Shown: piece after piece, positions 34,234 to 41,056 of the stretch
How positions within the stretch are numbered: the first letter of the stretch is position 1
How the letters are laid out: each line of letters begins with the position of its first letter
NCBI GenBank assembly: GCA_937872225.1
Contig: CALMRZ010000016.1
Coordinates: 62,001 to 126,000 of the forward strand
From: an uncultured Spirochaetota bacterium
Lineage (GTDB): Bacteria > Spirochaetota > UBA4802 > UBA5550
DNA: 64,000 nucleotides
Direction: 5' to 3'
The notes under the pieces: generated by a model
Databases searched by the model: none
What the model saw: only the letters and a program-made list of their open reading frames with translations
Told to the model about the DNA's origin: nothing
Program-made: the position numbers and the translations under genes

Positions 34234-36111
34234 ATGAACGGCAACACGGGGAACATTGCTGACATCGACTTGACTGCCGGCACGGTCACTGCGCTTCACC
34301 TGCCGGAGGAAACCTACCGCCGTTTCATCGGCGGCAGCGGCCTCGGGGCGAAGATATTCTGGGACCGCGCGGATTTCTCGGCCGACGCGCTTTCTCCCGA
34401 AGCGCTGTTCATCCTGATGAACGGCCCTCTGGCCGGCATACGGCTTTCCGGCGCGAGCAGGATGAGCGCCACGGCCCGATCCCCCCTGACCGGGGGCCTC
34501 GCCGAGTCCTCCTGCGGCGGGTATTTCGCGCCGGCCCTGAGGCAGGCCGGCTACGACGGCCTGGTCATTACGGGCAGGGCGGCACGACCGTCGGTCATCT
34601 GTATCGATAGGGATATAATCACGATTGAAGACGCCGCCGTGCTGTGGGGCAAAGGCATCGGGGAAAGCACGGCAGCGCTCCGTGACATGTGTGGCAAGAA
34701 ATCGACATCACTGGTCATCGGTCCGGCAGGCGAGAACCTGGTGCCCTTTGCCTGCGTCCTGAACGAGGCCCACCATGCCTTCGGCCGCTGCGGCATGGGC
34801 GCGGCCATGGGATCAAAAAACCTGAAGGCCATTGTAGTGAAAGATGCGAAGAGAGAGCTCTCGCTGGCCGACCCGGACCGGGTGAAGGCCCTGATCAAGG
34901 AGCTTACGCCGCGGATACGGGAACATCTCATATCCCAGGTGCTGCACGACTTCGGCTCTTCCGGCAACCTCGAGGGCCATATGTACAGCGGGGACGTGCC
35001 GGTGAAGAACTGGACGTCGAATTTTGACGAGGAGATGGGGAATGCCCTGACCGGGAGCACCCTGTCGGAGCGGTTTCTCAAGAAGACGGCGACCTGCGCC
35101 TACTGCGCCGTGGCGTGCAAGCGCATCGTGCAGGTAGACGAGGGACCCTTTGCCATCCCGGAAGGGCCGGGACCGGAATACGAGACCGTGGTCTCCTTCG
35201 GCAGCCTCCTGGGGACGTCGGACCTTGCGGCGGTGTGCAAGGCGGGAAGGGTGTGCAATGACCTGGGTATGGACACCATCAGCGCGGGCGCTACCATAGC
35301 GTGGGCCATGGAGGCGTACGAGCGGGGCGATCTCACCGATGAACATACCGGGGGCATGGCCCTCCGGTGGGGCGATATGGAACGCGTGGTGGACAGTATC
35401 CTGCCGATGATGTCGTCCCGGAGCGGGAAACTGGGCGAGCTCCTTTCAAAAGGAAGCGCCGGCGCCGCCCGCGCAATCGGCGGCAGCTCAATCGATTACA
35501 CGGCGCAGGGCAAGGGCCTGGAGGCCCCCATGCACGATCCCCGGGGCTGCCACGGCCACGCCCTGGCCTACGCGGTGAGTACCCGCGGGGCCTGCCATGT
35601 ACAGACGGCGATGCATTTCATGGAGACCGGCGCCTGCAACTACCCGGAGATCGGGTTCGAGTTCGATCTCGAAGCGCTCACCGGCGACAAAAAGCCGGAA
35701 ACCATGGTCCTGGCGGCCGCCATAGGCTGCATCGAGAACAGCGCCTGTCTGTGCCAGTACGCTGACCGTTCCTTGACCATGCAGGAAATCGCAGACCTCA
35801 TCAATGCCGCGGCCGGTTACGGATATGATCTGCGGGAGATGATGGACGCGGGAATGCGCGGGTATGACCTGAAGCGCTGTATCAATTACCGCCTGGGCTT
35901 TACGGCGGCGGATGACGCGCTGTCGCCGAGACTGCTCGAGCCGGCCCGTGACGGCGACACCGCCGGCATCGAGGTCCACTTCGAAGAAATGAAAAAGAAG
36001 TTTTACTGCCTGATGGAACTTGACCCGGTGAAGGGCGTGCCGTCGCGCCGCAGGCTTGTAGCCGAGGGGTTGTCGGAAGAGGCAGAGCGGATATGGCCGG
36101 GGACTTCATAA
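34234..36111 (+). CDS. Aldehyde ferredoxin oxidoreductase (W/Mo pterin enzyme)
   Basis: A 625-residue AOR-family enzyme. The N-terminal domain has RFIGGSGLGAKIFWD and RMSATARSPLTGG. The [4Fe-4S] ligands are C288, C291 and C295 (CAYCAVAC) and C505 (ENSACLCQ). RCGMGAAMGSKNLKAIVV is the pterin-binding region, and DPRGCHGHALAYAVSTRG is the second. It oxidises aldehydes to acids while reducing ferredoxin, or reduces acids in reverse, with a tungsten or molybdenum bis-pterin. Length is normal for the family. The acid formed could be handed to the CoA-transferase of the same cluster. Oxygen-sensitive enzymes such as this fit an anaerobic lifestyle. Confidence 0.92.
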   Translation: MNGNTGNIADIDLTAGTVTALHLPEETYRRFIGGSGLGAKIFWDRADFSADALSPEALFILMNGPLAGIRLSGASRMSATARSPLTGGLAESSCGGYFAPALRQAGYDGLVITGRAARPSVICIDRDIITIEDAAVLWGKGIGESTAALRDMCGKKSTSLVIGPAGENLVPFACVLNEAHHAFGRCGMGAAMGSKNLKAIVVKDAKRELSLADPDRVKALIKELTPRIREHLISQVLHDFGSSGNLEGHMYSGDVPVKNWTSNFDEEMGNALTGSTLSERFLKKTATCAYCAVACKRIVQVDEGPFAIPEGPGPEYETVVSFGSLLGTSDLAAVCKAGRVCNDLGMDTISAGATIAWAMEAYERGDLTDEHTGGMALRWGDMERVVDSILPMMSSRSGKLGELLSKGSAGAARAIGGSSIDYTAQGKGLEAPMHDPRGCHGHALAYAVSTRGACHVQTAMHFMETGACNYPEIGFEFDLEALTGDKKPETMVLAAAIGCIENSACLCQYADRSLTMQEIADLINAAAGYGYDLREMMDAGMRGYDLKRCINYRLGFTAADDALSPRLLEPARDGDTAGIEVHFEEMKKKFYCLMELDPVKGVPSRRRLVAEGLSEEAERIWPGTS

Positions 36112-36329
36112 CCATAGGGGTGGCCGGCAAGGGGCCGGTGAGGAAATATATCTCGCGGAACAAGGCGGTGGTTCCGAGCGGCTCCACGGTTTCGACGCTT
36201 ATAGCCGGCCTGCGCTTACCGGCAGAGCTTAGGGTGATATGCATGAGGGACGGCAAGCGGATGCCGCCGACAGCGAAGCTCAATGACGGCGACAGCGTCA
36301 TCATGATTTCCATGGTTGCCGGCGGTTGA
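36093..36329 (+). CDS. MoaD/ThiS-like sulfur-carrier protein
   Basis: A 78-residue ubiquitin-like protein. The pattern of beta-grasp strands and the C-terminal VAGG match MoaD/ThiS, where the terminal Gly-Gly is adenylated and thiocarboxylated. It overlaps the aldehyde oxidoreductase gene by 19 bases and so is translated with it. MoaD-like proteins beside AOR genes are thought to serve pterin-cofactor sulfuration for that enzyme. There is no MoaE or MoeB partner here, so it must use enzymes encoded elsewhere. A long basic loop (RDGKRMPPTAKLNDGD) precedes the last strand. Confidence 0.8.
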   Translation: MAGDFITIGVAGKGPVRKYISRNKAVVPSGSTVSTLIAGLRLPAELRVICMRDGKRMPPTAKLNDGDSVIMISMVAGG

Positions 36330-36395
36330 CGCTGCTGCCTGTCTCCGGGGAGCCGCCCGCCCCGGCGCGCAATCTGCCCGACAGGTTACAGTAAA

Positions 36396-36421
36396 AAGGC
36401 GGGATGTTGCCACCCCGCCTT
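36396..36421 (-). terminator. Intrinsic terminator of murA
   Basis: AAGGCGGG (36396-36403) pairs with CCCGCCTT (36414-36421), loop 10 bases. On the minus strand the stem is followed by TTTTTAC, a good intrinsic terminator just past the murA stop. On the plus strand it may partly stop the catabolic cluster, but no T-run follows. Confidence 0.8.
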
Positions 36422-36450
36422 CCTGTGTGGGATAAAATAGGTTAGGAAAA

Positions 36451-37719
36451 TCACATTCCGCCGCCCTTGACGCGCTGTATGTCCGCTCCCAACGATGCCA
36501 GCTTCCGGTCGAGGTGCTCATAGCCCCGGTCGCAATGGTAGATACGCCGTATCTCCGTCTCGCCCTGGGCCGCAAGGGCGGCGACCACCAGGGCCGCCCC
36601 GGCCCGGAGGTCCGACATCATGACGGGGGCGGACATGAGCTTTTTAACTCCCTTGATGATGACGACGCCGCCCTCGATGGTTATATCGGCGCCCATGCGG
36701 CGCAGTTCCGCCACGTGGGTGAAGCGGCGTTCGAAAATTGTTTCTATGATGACGTTGATCCCGGGGATAATCGTCGCGAGCGCCATGATGGGGGCCTGGA
36801 GGTCGGTGGGAAAGCCGGGATAGGGAAGGGTCCTGATCATGGTGCCCTTCAGCACCTTGCCCGGTTTGACCGAAACCCAGTCCTTGCCCGATTCAATAAT
36901 GTATCCCATTTCGGAAAGGGAGTCCATGCATGCCCCCACGTGCTCCGGTATCGCTCCGGTAATGGTCACGGAGCCCCTGGTCGCGGCTCCGGCTATGAGA
37001 TAGGTGCCGGCCTCGATCCGATCGGGGATGACCGTGTAGGTCACCGGCTGGAGCTTCTTGACCCCCTCGATTTCAATGCGTTCGGTCCCCAGCCCGGATA
37101 TATTCGCCCCCATCTTAATGAGGAAATTCCCCAGGTCGACAATGTCCGGCTCCATGGCGCAGTTGTCGAGAACGGTCTTTCCCTTTGTCAGCACGGCGGC
37201 CATCATGAGGTTTGCGGTGGCCCCCACGGACACGGTCCGCATCTTGAATTCGGATCCCCTGAGGGATGCCGCCCGGGCCTTGATGTAGCCGTGGTCCAGG
37301 CTGACCTCTGTGCCCAGGGCCTCAAAGCCGGCCAGGTGTATGTCCATCGGCCTTTCGCCGATGGCGCATCCTCCCGGCAGGGAGACATCGGCCTCCCCGA
37401 TCCGGGCAAGAAGCGGCCCCATGACATAATAGGAGGCCCGCATGGTTTTGACCAGTTCGTAGGGAACCTCGGCGTTTTTTATCGAATTTACCTTTATGCG
37501 AAGGACGTTTTTTTCGGTATTGAAATCGTATTCGGCCCCGAGGCACTGGATCACCTGGAGCATGGTCCGGATGTCTTTGAGGTCGGGGACGTTCTTCAGA
37601 ACCGTTTCCCCGTCGGCGAGAAGGCTCGCCACGATGATGGGAAGGGCGGCGTTCTTGGCGCCCGAAATCGGGACTTCGCCGGAGAGAACCTTTCCGCCTT
37701 TTATTTTATACATGTCCAT
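36451..37719 (-). CDS. murA: UDP-N-acetylglucosamine 1-carboxyvinyltransferase
   Basis: First committed step of peptidoglycan synthesis: phosphoenolpyruvate transfer to UDP-GlcNAc. About 422 residues. SGAKNAALPIIVASLLADG at the N-terminus and the PEP-binding C118 in SLPGGCAIGERPMDIH are intact. A Cys at this place normally means fosfomycin sensitivity. The C-terminal FERRFTHVAELRRMGADI is the second conserved region. The ATG at 37719 (MDMYKIKGG) fits the family start; an ATG at 37749 adds ten residues that do not. It is transcribed away from the lytic transglycosylase gene on the same strand and ends at an intrinsic terminator. Confidence 0.94.
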   Translation of the reverse strand: MDMYKIKGGKVLSGEVPISGAKNAALPIIVASLLADGETVLKNVPDLKDIRTMLQVIQCLGAEYDFNTEKNVLRIKVNSIKNAEVPYELVKTMRASYYVMGPLLARIGEADVSLPGGCAIGERPMDIHLAGFEALGTEVSLDHGYIKARAASLRGSEFKMRTVSVGATANLMMAAVLTKGKTVLDNCAMEPDIVDLGNFLIKMGANISGLGTERIEIEGVKKLQPVTYTVIPDRIEAGTYLIAGAATRGSVTITGAIPEHVGACMDSLSEMGYIIESGKDWVSVKPGKVLKGTMIRTLPYPGFPTDLQAPIMALATIIPGINVIIETIFERRFTHVAELRRMGADITIEGGVVIIKGVKKLMSAPVMMSDLRAGAALVVAALAAQGETEIRRIYHCDRGYEHLDRKLASLGADIQRVKGGGM

Positions 37720-37913
37720 GAGTATCCCGTCTCCCGTATCAGGTGACACCGGTTTACCATCGTCATCTTTTGTGACAAGAGATTTTTATATTTTTTTTCC
37801 CGGGGAACGTTCCCGGCGGCGGAAGGGATGATCATGATGCTCCACGCGGCGGAAGGGCCGGTTTCAATACGGCACGTATATGATGCTGCCGGTCCGGAGG
37901 GACCTCGGGTTTT

Positions 37914-39029
37914 TTATCTTGTTATATTTGAGGATGAGTGCAGTTTTTTTTTATACAGCCGGGCGATGGCGGTAACGCTTTCACCCTTTTTGACCCGGTG
38001 CTCCATGACGCCGGTGATCCTGGTTTTATACAGCGCATCCGCCTTTGCGTCGAGGTTCTTTCTGGCCTCAGAGGGGATGCGGAGCCGGTAGTTTTTTATC
38101 CCCGGGGGGGTCAGGGTTGAGTTGATTTCGGGATTCAGGTCCCTGATGGTCTGCAGGGAGACGCCGCCGAGGCGGGAAACGTCGCGCAGGTCCACGGGGT
38201 GCTGGAGCGTGTATAGTTCGGACCCGGTTTTTTTCGGCACTTTGATCTCGTCGCTGACGCCAAAGAGGCGCTGGTTTTTATATATGACCATGAGGGCTAT
38301 ATACTTCGGGATATACTCGCTGGTTTCGTCCCTGAGAAATCCGCCGTCACGGAGCTTCCAGAAGTCCTGTATCCCCGTTTTTTCCATGGTGCGCTTCACG
38401 TATCCAGCGCCTCCGTTATAGGCGGCCAGGGTCAGGGCCCAGTCGGGGAAACACCCCCGTATGTTGCGGAGGTGCCGGACCGCGGCGGCCGTTGACTTTT
38501 CAATATCCCGCCGTTCGTCGATCCACCGGTCACTGCGCAATCCCAGGGGCCGTGCCGTGTTGTCGACAAACTGCCAGAGACCCACGGCGCGGCTGCGCGA
38601 AACCGCTCGGGGGTCAAAACAGCTTTCCAGGAGCGGCAGCAGCGCCAGTTCAGCCGGGATGTCGCTGTTTTTGTTCATCACGTCCTGTATCATGTCGTCA
38701 TACCGGTAGGAACGCTCGATAGCCCGGACCAGGTACTCCCGCTTGCTGGTGAGGTAGAGGTAGATGTGCTTGCGCACCGATTTGTTCCTGCATATGGAAA
38801 GGTCGCGGGATGATTCGAATATATCCTTCCCCTTCAGCGGCGGCAGGTACAGGATGTCCCGGTCAGGATCAAAGGCTTCGACTTTCTCCAGCCCCTCCCG
38901 GCTGTAGCGGGTGTCGGTGAACAGGTTGAAAAGCCCCCAGGAAAGGAGCTGCGTATCGGTCCATAGCAGGGATATGGCAACGATTACGGTGCTGCAGATG
39001 ACTTTTGCCGGTTTTATTTTATGTCGCAT
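37914..39029 (-). CDS. MltD-like lytic transglycosylase, LysM domain cut by frameshift
   Basis: A 371-residue membrane-bound lytic transglycosylase. Residues 9-30 are a signal anchor. The SLT domain has PAELALLPLLESCFDP with the catalytic Glu, SRSRAVGLWQFVDNTAR, and ALTLAAYNGGAGYVKR. Near the C-terminus a LysM begins (HRVKKGESVTAIARLYKKK) and then runs off into SSSNITR and stops. The shift is at a run of nine A on the coding strand (T9 at 37944-37952). One extra A, or two fewer, would give TALILKYNKIKNPRSLRTG and end in IIYVPY, a proper LysM end, with the stop moving to 37864. The enzyme cleaves peptidoglycan strands; the LysM would bind them. Confidence 0.85.
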   Translation of the reverse strand: MRHKIKPAKVICSTVIVAISLLWTDTQLLSWGLFNLFTDTRYSREGLEKVEAFDPDRDILYLPPLKGKDIFESSRDLSICRNKSVRKHIYLYLTSKREYLVRAIERSYRYDDMIQDVMNKNSDIPAELALLPLLESCFDPRAVSRSRAVGLWQFVDNTARPLGLRSDRWIDERRDIEKSTAAAVRHLRNIRGCFPDWALTLAAYNGGAGYVKRTMEKTGIQDFWKLRDGGFLRDETSEYIPKYIALMVIYKNQRLFGVSDEIKVPKKTGSELYTLQHPVDLRDVSRLGGVSLQTIRDLNPEINSTLTPPGIKNYRLRIPSEARKNLDAKADALYKTRITGVMEHRVKKGESVTAIARLYKKKLHSSSNITR

Positions 39030-39193
39030 GGCATCCCTGAATTTTGGTCAAAAAACAGCATCCTGGTTGGAATGGCAAGTATCTTTTTGTTGTTTTTTTC
39101 GGCCTCCATGCCGGTTTCCGGTGGAGCGATGTGACCGGGGGCGGCTTTTCCCGTTGATGCGGGCGGTTGTTCTGCCGGGAGCGCATTGAACGC

Positions 39194-39245
39194 CCGCGGA
39201 GTTTCCGCGGCGGGAGAACACCGCGGTTTTATGGAGAAACCGCGG
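39194..39245. repeat. Pair of perfect GC-rich hairpins
   Basis: CCGCGGA (39194-39200) pairs with TCCGCGG (39204-39210), and CCGCGGTTT (39221-39229) with AAACCGCGG (39237-39245). They occupy the 298-base gap between the transglycosylase gene and the small plus-strand gene at 39328. Past them the gap turns AT-rich with long T-runs, probably the promoter of the plus-strand genes. Without a T-run after the stems, termination is uncertain. Confidence 0.55.
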
Positions 39246-39327
39246 CGGATGGGGGCCGGTGACAACTTGTCTGTTTTTGTTTTTTATTTATTGAAAAATA
39301 TTCATTCTGTTCTATCGTGGTTCTAAT

Positions 39328-39615
39328 ATGGAAAATGAGGGACCGCCAGTGGATGTCACGGTTAATCTTCACATAAAAAGCCATTGCATAGAGACCGAGG
39401 CACGGAACGAATTCAGCCGGCTGATGGACACCTATTTCAGCACGGATGACCTCGAAGGCGAACTCGATGGCAAGATAGAGCTCTTGAGGGATTTTCTTGA
39501 GAACAGCGATTTCCCGAAGCTCAGGTCATCGGACACACGGCTTTCAGGAGGGCAGGAATCGGATGTTGTCCTGAAAAGAAACGACAGGGGCGGGATCGTC
39601 CTTGAGATCCGCTGA
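39328..39615 (+). CDS. Hypothetical 95-aa soluble protein
   Basis: A 95-residue acidic protein of unknown function. It opens with a beta-like segment (VDVTVNLHIKSHCIETEA), followed by helices rich in Glu/Asp/Leu (EGELDGKIELLRDFLEN), then a short charged end. No signal peptide or membrane segment. No clear Shine-Dalgarno is seen, and the AT-rich leader upstream is the only other support. The next gene starts 153 bases downstream on the same strand. Codon use looks like the neighbouring real genes. The spirochaete-type context suggests a lineage-specific protein. Confidence 0.5.
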   Translation: MENEGPPVDVTVNLHIKSHCIETEARNEFSRLMDTYFSTDDLEGELDGKIELLRDFLENSDFPKLRSSDTRLSGGQESDVVLKRNDRGGIVLEIR

Positions 39616-39768
39616 ACCGGCGCAGTCATCACGCGGCACCGTTCCCTGTCCCGGCGCGAAAGCCATGACAGCCGGCATTCATGGCCGCGGCGTAGGGTAA
39701 GTCAAAAAAGTAGTTGTAATTTTTATCATAGTGCATATTTCTTTCAAAGTAAGATACGCGGTGGGGAT

Positions 39769-40650
39769 ATGGAAATGGACAAGGTGACTATCTGGTATTT
39801 GAGGGATAACGAGGCCGGGACCAAAATCGTTAACGCCATCACCGGCCTCGGCCTGACCGTCAATCTGATCACCGGACACAAGCTGCATCACGCCAACATT
39901 GTCGAGGATGAGATCAATATTTTCATTTTTGATATCATCACTACAGACCCGGAACAGCTCATCAAGGAAATGGCCAAGGATGAGCGCCTCCAGTCGCACC
40001 TGAAATTCATGATGGTTAAAAAGAGCCAGGTCAAGGAGATCGCCAAGCTCAATTACAACCTGATGCATCTTGAGCTTCTGAACAGGCCGGTGGACATGCG
40101 CGAATTCCTTCTCCTCCTCGAGAAATCGATCATTGTCGAGCGCTACCGCGAGATCATGAAGTTTATTTCCAGGGAGGCCGAATCGAGGATCGAGGCGTAT
40201 GAGGGGCTTATGGACATCAACCGGAAAAACGTCTTTGAGTCCGAAAAGGAGAAAGAGGCTTTTGAGAAGATCCTGGATTTCGAAAAGAACCTTATCCGGC
40301 AGCAGACCAACCTGAGCACGGCCATCCGCGATTTTACCCTGCTCCGCCAGATCAACCTCTTCGATATGCGCGACCGTATCAAGGCCGAAGAGATGCTGGC
40401 CGATTTGCGCCGCAAGGAGCTGATGGACGCCAGGGACGTGATCAAGGCGCAGGAATCGGTCATTGATTATTCGGCCAAAGAGCTGGATGACGCGAAAAAG
40501 ATTATTGATGCGCAGGAAAAAGTGGAAGAACTTTCCCGTGCCGAACTGCTGGATCTGCACAGGGAGATCAGCCGTCAGAAGGATCTTAACAAGCAGCTGG
40601 CCGACCAGGTCAACCGTCTTCTATCTGACGTGAAGAACCGCACGGAATAG
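39769..40650 (+). CDS. Degenerate receiver-like domain with long coiled coil
   Basis: A 293-residue protein. Residues 1-120 read like a response-regulator fold: strand (KVTIWYLRDN), a second strand ending in FIFDII at the phospho-Asp place, then MMVKK where the receiver Lys would be. The acidic pocket at the end of strand 1 is lost, so phosphorylation is doubtful. Residues ~125-290 are a continuous charged coiled coil (ERYREIMKFISREAESRIEA, then Glu/Lys/Asp heptads). It could be a scaffold or a partner of the signalling genes; no kinase is adjacent. GTGGGG precedes the ATG. Identity as a receiver is an inference from hydrophobicity pattern. Confidence 0.62.
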   Translation: MEMDKVTIWYLRDNEAGTKIVNAITGLGLTVNLITGHKLHHANIVEDEINIFIFDIITTDPEQLIKEMAKDERLQSHLKFMMVKKSQVKEIAKLNYNLMHLELLNRPVDMREFLLLLEKSIIVERYREIMKFISREAESRIEAYEGLMDINRKNVFESEKEKEAFEKILDFEKNLIRQQTNLSTAIRDFTLLRQINLFDMRDRIKAEEMLADLRRKELMDARDVIKAQESVIDYSAKELDDAKKIIDAQEKVEELSRAELLDLHREISRQKDLNKQLADQVNRLLSDVKNRTE

Positions 40651-40777
40651 TCCCGCAGGGGGACAACCGGCCCGGAAATGCATCTTCGCTGTGCCGGGCT
40701 CTTTGAACATCAGGCGGGACCCCGGGGGCGGGGTCTTGCGCAAAACTGAAACTGACAGAGGATTTCGGGATTCATAT

Positions 40778-41056
40778 ATGGCTATGGAATGGGAAACAAT
40801 ATTATCCGATGCCGTGCAAAACGGGAAGATCAGGGAGCTGCACCTGAGCAAAATCCCTGTCCTCAAGACCACGACCAACTGGAAAAGGGTCGAGCTTCTG
40901 GGCTGGGTGGACCATCAGCTGAAGTACACCCACTACCGGGGCGCCCTGGTCAAGCTCAACGATAAGCTTTTTTTTGTGAAGGAAAACACCATCCAGGCGC
41001 TTCAGCAGTACGTGAACTGGAAAACGAAGAACATGATTCAGGTGGTCAAGGACTAG
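40778..41056 (+). CDS. Hypothetical 92-aa protein
   Basis: A 92-residue basic, probably soluble protein of unknown function (MEWETILSDAVQNGKIRELH near the start, then WVDHQLKYTHYRG and KLNDKLFFVKENTIQAL). It has a mixed strand/helix pattern and no membrane segment. The start at 40778 (or ATG at 40784) is chosen on content because the longer upstream frame is Arg/Gly-rich and non-coding in look. A GAGG lies about 15 bases upstream. Its stop overlaps the stop of the convergent gene by four bases (CTAG). Confidence 0.55.
   Translation: MAMEWETILSDAVQNGKIRELHLSKIPVLKTTTNWKRVELLGWVDHQLKYTHYRGALVKLNDKLFFVKENTIQALQQYVNWKTKNMIQVVKD

Noticed and set aside
36514-37746. Plus-strand open frame opposite murA
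   Set aside because: It is antisense to a complete MurA. The composition (His/Gly-rich) is typical of a shadow frame.
39014-39265. Minus-strand 83-aa frame upstream of the transglycosylase
   Set aside because: It covers the hairpins and overlaps the real gene start; Pro/Ala-rich and without a ribosome site.
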